A DNA stretch of 64,000 nucleotides, from NCBI GenBank assembly GCA_051294375.1, contig CM119266.1, positions 222,012 to 286,011 of the forward strand, in the 5' to 3' direction. This stretch comes from Paraspadella gotoi (taxonomy: Eukaryota > Chaetognatha). Below, piece after piece: positions 41,310 through 53,189 of the stretch. The position numbers and the translations under genes are program-made. How positions within the stretch are numbered: position 1 is the first letter of the stretch; the number at the start of each line of letters is the position of its first letter. Below the pieces are notes generated by a model. That model was given only the letters and a program-made list of their open reading frames with translations, had not been told where the DNA came from and searched no databases.

Positions 41310-42011
41310 CTCTTCTCTCTCCCCTCTTCCTCTCTCTGCTCTCTCTCTCCCTCTTCCTCCTCCTCTCTCTCTCCCTCTCTCCTCCCCATGGTAACCGCTA
41401 GATTGAATCTCGAAGCTCTCTGTCTCGCGATCATCTTGACGACGCATCGCGCAAGAGTGAAAGAGAACNNNNNNNNNNNNNNNNNNNNNNNNNTCTGTTC
41501 CGCCTCATTTTCCTACGTTTATTAATAAAATAACCGAGAATGAGTGGTAGGAAGAAGAAGAGGAGGAGGCAGGAAGCGAACGAGAAGGAGGACGCTAGGA
41601 CAGCAAAGGGAGCGAGAGAAAAAGAAAAAAAAAAAACAAGATGAATTCCACGGTTTTCTAGGCGACAGACAAACGATGGTCATTCACCATAGAAAACGTT
41701 CCCCTTTTCCCTTTCTCTCTCTTCTCTCTCTCTCTCTCTCCTCTCTTTCTCTTCTCTCTCTCTCTCTCTCTCCTCTCCTCTCGTCCTCTCTCTCTCTCCT
41801 TTCTCTCTCTCCTCTCCTCTCTCTCTCTCATCCCTCTCTCTCTCTCTGCTCTCCTAGTCTCTCCTGATTTCTCTCTCTCCTCTCTTTCTTCTCTCTCATC
41901 TCTCCTCCTCTCCCCCTCTCTCTCTCTCCCATGGTAACCGCTAGATCTGAATCTCGAAGCTCTCTGTCTCGCGATCATCTTGACGACGCATGCGCAAGAG
42001 TGAGAAAGAGA
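40977..42011. repeat. About 515-bp tandem duplication across a gap
   Basis: Copy 1 (about 40977-41469) and copy 2 (about 41494-42011) share the same order of landmarks. Both start with CTGTTCCGCCTCAT, continue with TTTATTAATAAAATAACCGA and an AAACAAGATGAATTC phrase, pass through a long CT tract, and end with ATGGTAACCGCTAGAT then CTCGCGATCATCTTGACGAC. A 24-N gap (41470-41493) separates them. It may be a true recent duplication, or two haplotypes placed in tandem by scaffolding. Confidence 0.85.
41470..41493. other. 24-N assembly gap
   Basis: This gap sits exactly at the junction of the two duplicated segments. Confidence 0.95.
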
Positions 42012-42028
42012 GAGAGCGAGAGGCGATA

Positions 42029-42373
42029 ATGTCTTGGAACGACATTGACGACGACGAAAACGACAACGACGAAAACGACGACGACGATGCTCAAAATGCG
42101 GTCCATCTTCGCGACCCCGTCGTGTCATCGGCGAACAAAAGACGGGGGTCTCTTGTTCACATGGCGGGAATCGTCGCGAGGCTGGCCTGCATCGATTATG
42201 TTCAAAACGTTAAAATAAATTCCGGAAGAAACTCAGTCGTCAGTAGCGTCGGGCTTTTTGCTCGCTTCGTCGTCGGTCTGCTCGGCACCATTGACCTATC
42301 TAGAACATCTCACCTATCATGTGGACCCAAACGCGCCATAATGAATTGCCCTCTACCTAGAGCGAACGTCTAA
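42029..42373 (+). other. Open frame of 114 codons, Asp-rich start
   Basis: The frame starts MSWNDIDDDENDND, passes a (GAC/AAC)-derived acidic run and continues through SLVHMAGIVARLACIDYVQN without repeats. It begins just after the tandem duplication. No splice sites, signal peptide or known domain are apparent. It could be a genuine small exon, but trinucleotide repeats create such frames often here. Confidence 0.2.
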
Positions 42374-43564
42374 AATGCGCAAAAAGAGGCACCAAGCGAA
42401 ATGGCGGAACATATGCCCCTGATCGTGCCGACGAGCAACCGCGATGCACGCCACAGGAACGCAGTGGGGTTTGCCCGGAGAAGAGCGAATTTTTGTGGGC
42501 TCGGTTTATTAATTGGAACGGACATTCTTTCCACGGCACCTGAAACTTTTTGTCAAAAATATGAGAGCAATGAGACGAGATATTATAACATTGCTATTGA
42601 AGATATTATTAAATGAGATATATCGTAATAAATCTGCAAGTATATCATTATCTGACTACTAGTCAATAATATTGAATATAGGGGATCCATCTGAGCCCGC
42701 ATCCGAGTTCTCGAACTCGAACGTTCCCGATCACAGATGCATCCTTTCATATTTCACTTCATTCAAAACTGCATAGTCAAGGCCCATACAAATTATCAAT
42801 CAATGAGAATGGGGGATAGAATTTCGAGAGCAGGAGCAAAGAGCACGGACGTTCTGGCGGGTGCGGAAAATATGGGAGGCCATTGCCACGGACACACGGG
42901 AACGCGGCGCCTGTTAAATAACAATAAAGAGCAAAGCAACCACTACGATTCCATCTTATAAAACGTCTGATGAAAAGCAGAAGGTTTTTTAAACTCAGAG
43001 GTAAGATACTGATTTCTATGTCTCAATTCCAAAAAAATTTCAATTTCAGTGTTTGGTTTAAATTCATGGTTTGCTCGTTTGTTTAATGTCAGGTGCATTT
43101 GAACCATTAAAAAGTAAATAACAAAAGGTCATTTGAAGAGATTAGCTGATAAACTGAGATGATAATCGATGAGAAAAGCGAAGAGAAAAAGAGTCAATCC
43201 GTCATCTTGCGGCAGTTTGCTGCAATTTGCGGCAATTTGCGGCACCGTGAACGAAAACAGATCACTTCCCTCTTTCGTCAAATTCCCTTTTCTCTCTTGA
43301 TACAGACTTTTTTTCTTCCATCTTCTTTCAAATGGCGTTTATTGGTTTCCAGATGGACGCAAGACGAATAAATCGCCAGGAATACGTTGTGACAAGAATA
43401 TCACGATATATATTGCTTCATCCTTGTACCAGCGTGAAAGATTTGATTTGCTCTCTCTTAATATTTATATGTTTTAATATAGAACAATATTCTTCCTACA
43501 GGTAAGAAAGATTTTTTTTAACAATTTTAATAAGTGGGCTGAAGATGACTATCCGTAACTTCTT

Positions 43565-43760
43565 TAACCCCCTACTAGCAGACCGTGGAACGGGTCCTGG
43601 GCTTTAGAAACCAGGCCTTGAGGGTTTTCCACGCCCCCCAAGGCGGCTTTATGGCCGCCTCACACTTCCCGCAGGGTAGGTACCGGTTGGGATTGAACCC
43701 CGTACCTAGTGGTCTGAGCTGATAGCTTCTAACTCTCTCAACTGAAGAGGCCGGGGTAAA
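43565..43760 (-). mobile_element. tRNA-derived SINE, second family
   Basis: On the minus strand a tRNA-like head carries an A-box-like TCAGTTGAGAGAG (about 43729-43741) and a B box GGTTCAATCCC (43690-43700), spaced as in tRNA genes. A unique body follows with GGCGGCCATAAAGCCGCC, itself a hairpin. It differs in sequence from the SINE at 599 and 11241. No functional tRNA fold or CCA-ready acceptor stem is evident, so it is not called as a tRNA gene. Confidence 0.65.
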
Positions 43761-43887
43761 CTTTGCTATGCCCGACTACAAAGTTGGTTGTTGTGATGTT
43801 ATAGAAAAACATTTATTTTTTTATGTGATAATATTTATAACAAAAGATATTAAAAACTTTTCAAACAGAAAACCACTCTTTTCTCTT

Positions 43888-43933
<46 letters not shown>

Positions 43934-44219
43934 CTTCTCTCTCTCTCTTCTCTCTCTCAAAATAAAAGGGATAAACCCCTCACGCAATTTCTAATTGAAA
44001 TGCCTCTTTAGATCAATTTGAGATTTTGATTGAATTTTGACTCAACGAATTCATCACGAGGAAAGAAGGAAAAAAGAGAGAGAGAGACGCATGAGGAGAG
44101 AGAGAGAGAGAGAGGAGAGAAGAGATGAGGAGATACGAGACGAGAGAGAGAGTGAGACGGGGCGAATTCATCATAACCGATCGAATCCTTTTCCGCGACT
44201 GAAAGTGACTGATTAGGCG

Positions 44220-44257
<38 letters not shown>

Positions 44258-44814
44258 TGACCGCTCAAACGTCGTCGTTATCGGCTTTTTTTTCTCCTCT
44301 TTTTTCATTTTCTTCTTTCCTCTTCCTCATTTTTCTTTTTCCTCCCTTTCCTTCCATCTCCTTTTTAGTTTGTCTCTTCACTTATTTCTTTCAACTATTT
44401 TCTTTTTTTCTTCAGTTATTTCTTTTTATATTTCTTTTTCTTTTCTTTACTCCCTATGATCTATTTCCGCATCTTCTGTTTTCGTTTCGGTTCCATCTTC
44501 TTTCCTTTCCCTTTTATTACCCGATACCCAACCTTCTTTCTTCCATATCTTCGTCTCATACTGAGTTGTTGATGTCAAACTTTTCTCTTTTTTTCTTTTC
44601 CCGCTTTCCGCTGGAAACTTTTCTACCCTTTTTAGTTCTTTATAGCTCTTTCTTTATCCTTTTCCCTTCGTAATCCGTTTTTGACATTTTTCTTTCTGAC
44701 CTTTGCTTCTTGTTCTATAAAATTTACTTTAGAATAATGCTATTTGCCTGTGACGTTACTATACAACGATTAAATTATGACAGTAATTTCTTTCGTCATA
44801 CACAATATTTAAAA

Positions 44815-45260
44815 ACAAAATTATTTTTCAATTTTTCTATACGCCCATATTTATACATAGTACTCACCATAGAAAATGTCGAAATTTTAAAATGTTTTTT
44901 TCTTATTTTTAAAAGCAGATTCGAATTCCTCACGAAAAGTTGCTAGAAGGAAATATAACTCTTTTTAGAAAATTATTTCATTAAGTGGGTCAAAATCCTA
45001 AAAAACTATTATAATTAACCTAAAATTAAATTTTAGTATAAAAAATATAGTTTTTTGAATTTTTGGCTAACTTAATGAAGGAATTTTTGATTAAGACTTA
45101 TATATTTTTTTTTATTATATATATTTTCTTTTATCCAATTTTTATGAGGAATTCGAATCTGCTTTCAAAACTAAAAAAAATTATTTAAAAATTTTGACAT
45201 TTTCTGTACTATGTATAAATATGGGCGTATGCGAAAATTGAGAAATTTTTAAAAAAATTA
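44815..45260. mobile_element. AT-rich palindromic (MITE-like) element, copy B
   Basis: The ends TATACGCCCATATTTATACA and TGTATAAATATGGGCGTATG are inverted repeats. Further in, GCAGATTCGAATTCCTCACG pairs with ATGAGGAATTCGAATCTGCT, so the element is palindromic over most of its length with a short AT-rich centre. It has no coding capacity. It is the best-preserved copy and defines the family. Confidence 0.75.
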
Positions 45261-45544
45261 TATATCAATGTTCTTTAGTACAAGACTGTTCATGAATTTT
45301 GATCTGCAACTTTCACTACTTTCACAACCTAACTTTATTAATTGTTTTAACTGACTTATCAAAATTACTCTAGACGCCACTAATGAAATATATCCCTACT
45401 TTACCTTACCCCCAAGAATCTCCAACCTTTCCTCTCCATTAAGGCGTAGTGAAAGTTACATACAAAAATTCTAAAAAAAGTCAATTATGAACAACATACC
45501 ATCATCGTGAACTATTAATTTGTAAAAGAAATTTAATTTTAGGT

Positions 45545-45965
45545 TTTTTTAAATTTTCGCAGTTAGGCTATATTTATATATGTACTAACCTTATAAAATT
45601 AAATTTTCAAAATAGGCTCTTCTATAAATATTGAATTCCTCGATCCTTCTCAAAATTGATAAAAAGAAAATATATAATCATTTTTAAAAAATTCTTTCAT
45701 TAAGTGGGTTAAAAATTAAAAAAAACTATATTTAATAAAAAATTTAATTTTCAGTTTAAATATAGCTTTTTCTAATTTTTGACCCCAAATAAGGAATTTT
45801 TTTCAAAAAGAGTTATATCTTTATATAACTTTTTTATGACGAATCCAATCTGCAAAAAAAATCTTAGACAAAAACTGTTTTGAAATTTAACATTGTATTG
45901 GTTTAGTACTAGTATAAATATGGCCTACTGCGTAAATTGTAAAAATTTATTATATAAATTTTGTT
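45545..45965. mobile_element. AT-rich palindromic (MITE-like) element, copy C
   Basis: Same plan as copy B and in tandem with it after about 290 bp. The ends GGCTATATTTATAT and GTATAAATATGGCC are inverted, with a TTCTTTCATTAAGTGGGTTA segment shared with copy B (ATTTCATTAAGTGGGTCA). Confidence 0.65.
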
Positions 45966-46319
45966 ATTACATAAATTTTATTAATATAATGTGTTCGTTC
46001 TTCCTCACTTTAGAATTTAATTAATTAATCAGATTACTACGCCATATCTATCGTGATCACTATTACCCTTAGAAGTCCATGATCTCCTAATTCTTAACCT
46101 CCATATCGTGATTCACTGCCGCATTGCTTCGTCCCTAATATCATATAATATATGGCATATCAAAGAACTGGCTTAGGAGCTGCTTCCGTTCGGTCCGGAG
46201 TGTTCGCGTGTTGACTTTTTTCCGTTTGTTGTTATTGGATATAAACGGAAAGAATCGAATCAATTTTTTTCTCGAATAAATTGGAAGATAATTCCTGATA
46301 GATTCGAGGCGTCGGTTTT

Positions 46320-46341
46320 TTTTTTTTTTTTTTTTTTTTTT
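46320..46341. repeat. Poly-T run
   Basis: A 20-odd base T homopolymer starting just after CGTCGG. Confidence 0.9.
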
Positions 46342-46690
46342 CTTTCTTCCGTGCGTCTCGCATGAGAAAATCGATCGCTTAAGGGGACCGCTGGCGATAC
46401 CGGCCTTCGGATGTTGTGCATTCAGCGTAAATGGTTTTATTTTAGTTTGGGATGCTAGCTTAATCTTAAGTTGTTTTATGAAAAAATAAGACGATGGACA
46501 AAAGTAAGTAAATCAAAGACTTAACTTTTATATTTACATTTCGACATGTGATCACAATTCATAAGCATTTAAATTGGTAGTTGGTTTCACTCGTCTTAAA
46601 TAAATTGTTAGTTTTTGGAATTTTAAATATACAAGCTAAAAATTGCTACGAGCGAGTGTATGTTTGACATTTTAAAGCTAAAGACTCAAA

Positions 46691-46693
<3 letters not shown>

Positions 46694-46730
<37 letters not shown>

Positions 46731-46775
46731 GGAGAGAGAAAGAGAAGAGAGAGACGGAGGGAGAGAGAGAGAGAG
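46694..46775. repeat. (GA)n microsatellite
   Basis: GA units with GGA and AAA interruptions. The Arg/Glu open frame across it is an artefact. Confidence 0.9.
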
Positions 46776-47039
46776 GACGTATAACCGTGTCCCTGTCTTG
46801 CGATTCTTTCCGGCCAAACCTTTCAATCCGGTCGGCAACTTTTTCCGTTAATTGTGGAGATAATCTCTCTACCTCTCTCTCTCTCTTCTCTCTCTGTCAG
46901 CCGCCTGCGACCTCTTTGGGGCGCCAAAAGTCTCGATCGCTGTCGTCGTCGTGGACGTCGTCGTCGCCACAGCGCCAGCATATTCGCCGCAGCTTGAATT
47001 TTCTTTTATCTTTTTAAGATCTAAGATTTTTATCTCTCT

Positions 47040-48800
47040 CTCTCTCTTCTCTTCTCTCTTTAATTTTCCATCTGACAAGAGATAAAACGTTACGAAATAA
47101 CGGTTTAATTGAGAATTTTTAGTAAGATTGTCTAAAGAAAACAAACAGAAAAGTTTTACAAAATTTGTGTGTTTTTTATGCCATACCTGAGCCCTAAAAC
47201 ATACCAATTACAATTAACTTATTGTTAACTTTTACATTAACATACCCTTAATTATTAACTTATTATTAAACTAATTATTTAACTATTTTTTATTTATTTA
47301 CAAATTAAAAATTATTACAAAACCTTAATAAAATTTCTCTAAAATTAATAATGCTTGTGATGCCAGGGCTTTGGTCTGTTTCAGATAAACATTCAAGATA
47401 TACCTTTAAAATATAAGATAAGCAAACAATGAAAGGATCACCATTTGGTTGATGGCTCGCCTATACCTGGATATTGGGATTAAAGAGCCGAAATCCATGA
47501 AGGTATAGGTTCCCAACTGATGACCTTCCCATTGTATAAACATAAAAGATAAAAAATATTCAAAAAAGAAATAATTAAAAAATAGGATAAAGAAAAAATA
47601 AAATTTTCATTAAAGTATTTTAGAATTATATTCATGACATAAAGGTGCCCCTATAGACCTTTCCCCAGTTTTATCCCTATCAGAACATACAATTCTACAT
47701 GGTAGTCTTATCCCTATTGGTAAAAAAACATATATAACGTTGGTCCTCTCAAAATAATTACCATTCCCACCCCTTTCTGTTCAGCCTCTTAGATATTATG
47801 ATTTTCATTAATGACTTTCTAACAGAAATGATGTGTGATATCTATTAGAAAACTAGGACAGATAGTAATCTAACCTTGTGTTGTATAGATGCTCCCTCTA
47901 TTTCCAGAAGACAACACTGACTTCCCTTCCCAAATTGAATTAATAGATAAATAAAACATTTTTAAAAAGAAAGCAATATATGTTGAATAAATAATATAGA
48001 TTAAATACTAAATCTTTCATAAAAATATTAAAATATTAAAATAGGATCAAGAACAAATGAAAAATAGTGAAACAAGTAATTTGCAAATTTTCATACATAA
48101 AATTTTTGGTGACCAGAAGAGTATTACAAATTTACAGTATTTGTGATAAAAACTGTCAATGATCCTGGATTAATTCAGCGACTAAATCAATTATCAAACT
48201 ATAACCCAGTTTCTATCTTCATTTAAATCTCCAAACTTTGATTCCCCAGTCGGCCCTATAATTTATTCCTGTTCCACCCACTTCATTCTTAATTCGATCC
48301 GGTAATTCTGCCGACTTAATTTCGGATGGCGAGAATTTTACCGCAGCCAAAGGGTCATTAAAAACGGAATCTGATGTCTGAGATCGAATTTTCGTTTTTA
48401 ATCATTCTCTATCTGTCCCCCGATTCGGATAACAACTAAATTCTTTGTTCCCTTCCCGCGCTCTCGCTGTAAACGATCCCACTGCGTTACCGATTTGGTT
48501 TTTTTTTTCTTTATCTATTAATTAATTTTTTGTTTGTTTTTTTTTTTGGTTTTTTTATTTCGTTTATTTTTTCGCTTTTATTTTTTACCTTATGTTACGT
48601 CATAATTGTTAAATTTCTTTTCTTTTTTGGTAGTGCGGCACATTTTGTTCAGCGGGCGCTTTTTTTCTTTTCAATCTTTCTTTCTTTATCATTTTTCATG
48701 CTTTCTTCCCATCTTTATTTTGATCTGTCTTTCTGTCTTACTATCCATCTTTCTTTCTTACTTACTCACTTTTTTCCTTCACTTTCTATTTCTTTCTAAC
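47040..48800. other. AT-rich spacer without recognised genes
   Basis: Mostly A/T-rich sequence, then a T-rich stretch from about 48510. I see no exon, RNA gene or clear repeat. Confidence 0.45.
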
Positions 48801-48806
48801 TTTATT
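48801..48806 (-). terminator. Polyadenylation signal AATAAA
   Basis: AATAAA on the minus strand about 70 bp beyond the stop codon of the terminal exon at 48877-49002. Confidence 0.45.
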
Positions 48807-48876
48807 TTTATTTTCCTTTCTTTCTCTCTCTTTCCCTTCTCTTTCTCTTCTCAGTATCCCACCCTCCGGCATCGAC

Positions 48877-49002
48877 TTAACTCTTTGTCAAAGAAGAGTC
48901 AAAATCTTCGCTCTCCTGATTGACATGCGAGTTAATCAAGAAATCGGCGTGACCGTGACGGCCGCTGCTGCCCGATCCCGCCGCTGCTGGCTGCGGCGCC
49001 GG
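48877..49002 (-). CDS. Terminal exon of a minus-strand gene, 41 aa
   Basis: After a strong acceptor (pyrimidine-rich CTGCCGCCTCTACCGCCGGT then TCAG), a phase-0 frame encodes PAPQPAAAGSGSSGRHGHAD and then FLINSHVNQESEDFDSSLTKS before a TAA. GC-rich third positions and a downstream AATAAA support a real last exon. The protein ends in a disordered Ala/Pro/Gly stretch followed by an acidic Ser-rich tail. No family is recognised. The upstream exons must lie above 49 kb; phase-compatible candidates are at 54641-54785, 56124-56258 and 57412-57587, with the 3-kb composite repeat falling in the intron. A plus-strand frame over the same bases is less protein-like. Confidence 0.5.
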   Translation of the reverse strand, partial: PAPQPAAAGSGSSGRHGHADFLINSHVNQESEDFDSSLTKS

Positions 49003-49617
49003 CTGAACCGGCGGTAGAGGCGGCAGCGGGGGTTTTCAAAAGTCCTTGTCAAGATTTCGGATAATTTTTGTGGTAGTGGAGACTGGAGATATGTAAGCAA
49101 TGTAAGCTTAGGTAGTGAAACAGTGGAATGCATGTATTGAAGAAGTGTTACAAAGTTGGCCTCAAATTTTTTTTTTAGTCGGATCTGCTTTCAGCAGATC
49201 CCGACTCCATAATTCACTTTGTCGGTCCATCGGTCCGCCCCCTCAATCTTGTCAGGCATTCACTTATATCATGTCAGAACATCGAATTATGATAAATTAT
49301 GCAAAAAAAACGATGTATGTCCGTCCGTCCATCCGTCCGTCCGTCCGTCCGTCCGTCCGTCCGTCGTCCGTCCCAATTACTCGTGATTGGATGGATGGAT
49401 TGGAATGAAATTTTGTGTGTGGGTAGGGAAGTGTGTGATTGAGCTGGATATGAAGTTTCGATGGAATCGTCTGAGTGGAAATGAGTTTAAATGGAAAAAA
49501 CAAAAATATATTTCACTATTTGAACACCCATTACTCATGATGGATGGGGCGATTGACTTGAAATTTTGTATTTGGGTAGAAAAGTGTGTGATTAAACGAG
49601 ATATGTCATCTCCCAAA

Positions 49618-49857
49618 TCCTCCGCCCCGCGGGCGGCTCTAGGGCGGCCCAGGGGCAGACTATTCCAGGGGAGCAGCAAATGGTCATTGAGGGGGCGCCC
49701 TCTGGATTGCCTCAGGGGGCCGCCCCAGGGGGGTTCCCCTGGGGCCAACATTTTGAGTCTATTAGGGGCGCCCCTAATGCTTAGCCCCCTGGGGCCAAAA
49801 AAAGTTTGCCCCTGGGGGTAACCCTTGGGGAGCAAAAAACTGCTCCCCCAGGGGCGA
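49618..49857. repeat. GGGGC/GCCCC palindrome cluster 1
   Basis: About a dozen short inverted pairs such as GGGGCGCCCC, CCCAGGGG, CCCCTGGGG and GGGGCCGCCCC within 240 bp, with AAAA spacers. The sequence is strongly self-complementary on every scale. It resembles cluster 2 at 51707-51915. Confidence 0.8.
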
Positions 49858-51029
49858 GTTAAAGAGAGAGCAAAGTTTAGATGAGAAAATATACTTTCTG
49901 ACTATGTTATTATATCTGAGAATATTTCTCCCTGTCTGTTACTCTCTCTTTCTCTTTCCCTTTTTTTTTTTCTCTCTCTTTTTCTCCCTCTCTCTTTTTC
50001 TCATTCTCTCTTTCTTTCTTTTTCTCTCTCTCTTTTTTTTCTCTCTTTTTCAAGACTTGTTTATGTAACTGAATTAAATATACATTTTTTTCAAATTATT
50101 GTTAACTCATTTATTCCATATTTTATCTAAAAATTATAATATTGTATTTTTAACCCAATTATTTTATTCCAGTTAAAAGATATAGAAACAAGTTTTAGCA
50201 AACAATGTAGGATGTAGCCACAAAAATTTAGTGGTAAAAAGCTAATCAGTCATTAGTCTTTTTTTTTTTCTTTCTTTTTTTTATTTTTTTTCTTTCTTTT
50301 TTGTTGGATGGACATACTGATAGACTGATAGAGAGAGACATAATTTTTTTAAAAAATATTCATAATTTGATGTTTAAAAAGAAATTAATAAATCACCAAA
50401 CAAATAATGGGCAGTGACTGACAGACCTACTTAGTGAATTATGGAGTCCCCCCCAAAATAACAATAAAAACTATTCATCAACATTAAACGAGTTCTACAT
50501 CGTAAAATAAAATTTTTTTATTTAATTTTTGTAATTAATAATCGTCAGTTTGTAGATTGCTTAAGATGAACTCACGTTTGTTAAGTAGAGGCTGACGATA
50601 TGAGAGAGAGAGTGAGAAAAACTTTATATTCTAGCTCAATCACATACTTTTCTACCCACACACAAAATTTTATTCCAATCCATCTATTTAATCACGAATA
50701 ATTGGAGTTTAATACTAATATGGATGGACTTAAAGACTGATATTAATTAATAATCAATTAAATATTTTTTAATTAATTATTTTTTATAAGTGAATTAAAA
50801 ATTAAAACCTTCCTACTATTTATTCTATATTTAAAATTTCATAGATGAATTAAGATAAAATTTTGTCTGTGGGAAGAAAAGTGTGCAAGTGAAAGTGAGT
50901 TTTAATGGAAAAACAAAAGTTACTTTTACTTGAACATTATTTAAAAAAAATTTTGTACTCTTTTTCTCTTTCTTTTTTTTATTTCTATCGGATAAAATTA
51001 TTAATTAGCTAATTGTTAAGTTGATTGTT

Positions 51030-51535
51030 GACCAAATTAATTAATTTGACCAAATTATCCAAGTTGTCCAAATTATTTAAGTTGACCAAATTATGCAAGT
51101 TGACCAAATTATGACTGTTGACTAAATTAAGCAAATTAACTAATTATACCAGTTGACCAATTTATGCCAGTTGACAAATCTATGCAATTGACCAAATTAT
51201 GCAAGTTGACCAAATTATGCGAGTTGATTGAATTATAAAAATTGATTAAATTATAAAAGTTTACTAAATATAAAATTTACCAAATTATGAAAGTTTATTA
51301 AATTATTAAAGTTTACCAAATTATGAAAGTTTAGCAAATTATGAAGGTTAACCAAATTAGCAAGTTAACTAAATTATAAAAAAATTACAAATTATAAAAG
51401 TTTACCAAATTATAAAAGTTTACCAAATTTTAAAAGTTGATTAAATTATATCAGTTGACCAATTTATGTCAGTTGAACAAATTATGTCATTTGACTAAAT
51501 TATGCAAGGTGACCAAATTATGCAAGTTGGTATTG
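51030..51535. repeat. 18-bp AT-rich satellite, about 27 units
   Basis: The consensus AAGTTGACCAAATTATGC is repeated with moderate divergence. The outer units are closest to consensus; the middle ones drift to AAAGTTTACCAAATTATA. Each unit again contains TTGACC. Entirely non-coding. Confidence 0.9.
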
Positions 51536-51706
51536 AGTGCAGCTATTTGTTCATTTGATTGATTAATTGAAGTGAAAAATATTATTTTTATTTTTATATT
51601 TCATTGTAATGAAAGATGAAAATAGAAAATAGATAGAGAAAGAGAGAGAGAGAGAGGGAGAGAGAAAGAGAGAGTAGAGGGAAGAGAGATAGGAGGGAGA
51701 GAGAGC

Positions 51707-51915
51707 CGTTCCAGGGGGCAGGAAATCTATCCCCCTGGGGTAGCCCCAGGGGGAAAGGTTTTTCTAGCCCCAGGGGATTCCCCCTGGAGTGGCCCTTGGG
51801 GCTCCAAAAAGAGGCTACAGGGGGCCGCCCCTAGCCGGTAAAGATTTGCCTGCCCCTCGGGGCCGCCCCGCGGAGCCACCCCGCGGGGCCGCCCCCAGCA
51901 TCGCCCCGGGGGAAG
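51707..51915. repeat. GGGGC/GCCCC palindrome cluster 2
   Basis: A second cluster of CCCCTGGGG, CCCCAGGGGG, GGGGCCGCCCC and CCGCGGGGCCG units, partly repeating cluster 1 in a different order. Confidence 0.8.
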
Positions 51916-53028
51916 CGATTCTGAGGATGACATACTTGGATTAAACTGGAAATCAAGCTTCGATGGAATTGTTTGAGTGGAAATGAGTTTAAATGGAAAA
52001 AACCAAGAACCTGTTTCACTAATTGATTATGCTTCTTTTTCTTTTTATTTTAAATGTAAATGCAAGATGTATTAATTAATCATATAATTAATCAGTTAAT
52101 TAATCAATTAATTGCCTTATTAATTAAATAATTAATTTGAATAAATAAATTATTAATTAATTAAATAATTAATTAACTTGAATTAATTATTAATTAATAA
52201 TTTACTTAATAAATTAATTAATTAATTATTAATTACAGATCCGACATTGTTTGCTCAAACTTGTTAAATTAGAAGTAATTAAGACCCAGGAAGTGGTCAG
52301 TAGTGGTTTGATTTTAACGTTAGTAGGAAATTTATACAACTAGTTTGAAAATTGTAATTGATCGTGTCAATTAAATGGGTTTGTTGATCAGTTGCAACAA
52401 AATAAATTAGTGTTTTAACAAATCTGATTATATTGCTTTGATGCTTTGGCGATGACACGTAATTTCCTTCTGCGGGTGAAGATGATTTCGGTTGCAGTCG
52501 TGTTGTTCCTATGAGCAAAGAGATGGTGAATTCAGGTGGTGAATTCAGGTGGTTGAAGTGGAAGGGGTGGGAACTGAGAAAGTGGCGGGGGGCGGATTAA
52601 GGCGACGCCGCGGGGAGAACTGAGAAGACCGTAAAGTCGATCGATTTTCGCAAAAAAATTTAAGGAAGAAAGAATAAAGAAAAAAATGAAAAAAGAATAA
52701 AGAAGAAAGAAAAAGGAAGCGTTTAAGGTTTACAAGATTTACATTTTAAATTTTATATTTTTTACCCATCAAAAATGTGAAGGCAAGGTAATCAAAGTTA
52801 CAAACAAAACCGAATCTTTATTTATGTAACCAAAATATATAATCTAATCATATTATATGGAAATTGGAGACCGGAGATTGACTGGAGACTGCAAATTGGA
52901 GAGCTCTCTCATGTGCTTAACCGGCTCTTAAAGGTCTAAAGCGGAGCCTCAGTCAAAATGAATGTTTTTAAAAAATAACGTTCATGCGCCACCGCTTCAA
53001 GAGGCGGGATGGGTAATAACTTACAAAA

Positions 53029-53034
<6 letters not shown>

Positions 53035-53086
<52 letters not shown>
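53035..53086. repeat. (CT)n microsatellite
   Basis: About 25 CT units. Confidence 0.95.
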
Positions 53087-53088
<2 letters not shown>

Positions 53089-53189
53089 CCTGCTGGTTTC
53101 GATTTGTGTCTCAATTCAAGTGACATTTTTGACAGCGAAAACGGGGGAGATTTTTCTGTTCATTTTAAAAATCAAGTTCAGTAAAATTG

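Larger units (their letters stand above)
49179..52245. mobile_element. Composite non-coding repeat with 10-bp terminal inverted repeats
   Basis: The left end is GTCGGATCTG and the right end CAGATCCGAC, a perfect inverted pair 3.07 kb apart. The left terminus is itself a hairpin (GTCGGATCTGC, loop TTTCA, GCAGATCCCGAC). Inside are: an inverted copy of the ACTCCATAATTCACT end sequence at about 50433-50450; at least four diverged copies of a unit with ATGAAATTTTGTGTGTGGGT and GAGTGGAAATGAGTTTAAAT (about 49393, 49555, 50640 inverted, 50850, 51970 partial); two GGGGC/GCCCC palindrome clusters; a (TCCG)n run (49319-49368); and an 18-bp satellite. No protein longer than chance is present, so if it moves it is non-autonomous. 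I do not recognise it. Confidence 0.55.

Noticed and set aside
43565-43760. Functional tRNA gene
   Set aside because: A and B boxes are present, but no complete cloverleaf or acceptor stem pairs, and a long non-tRNA body follows. A SINE is the better explanation.
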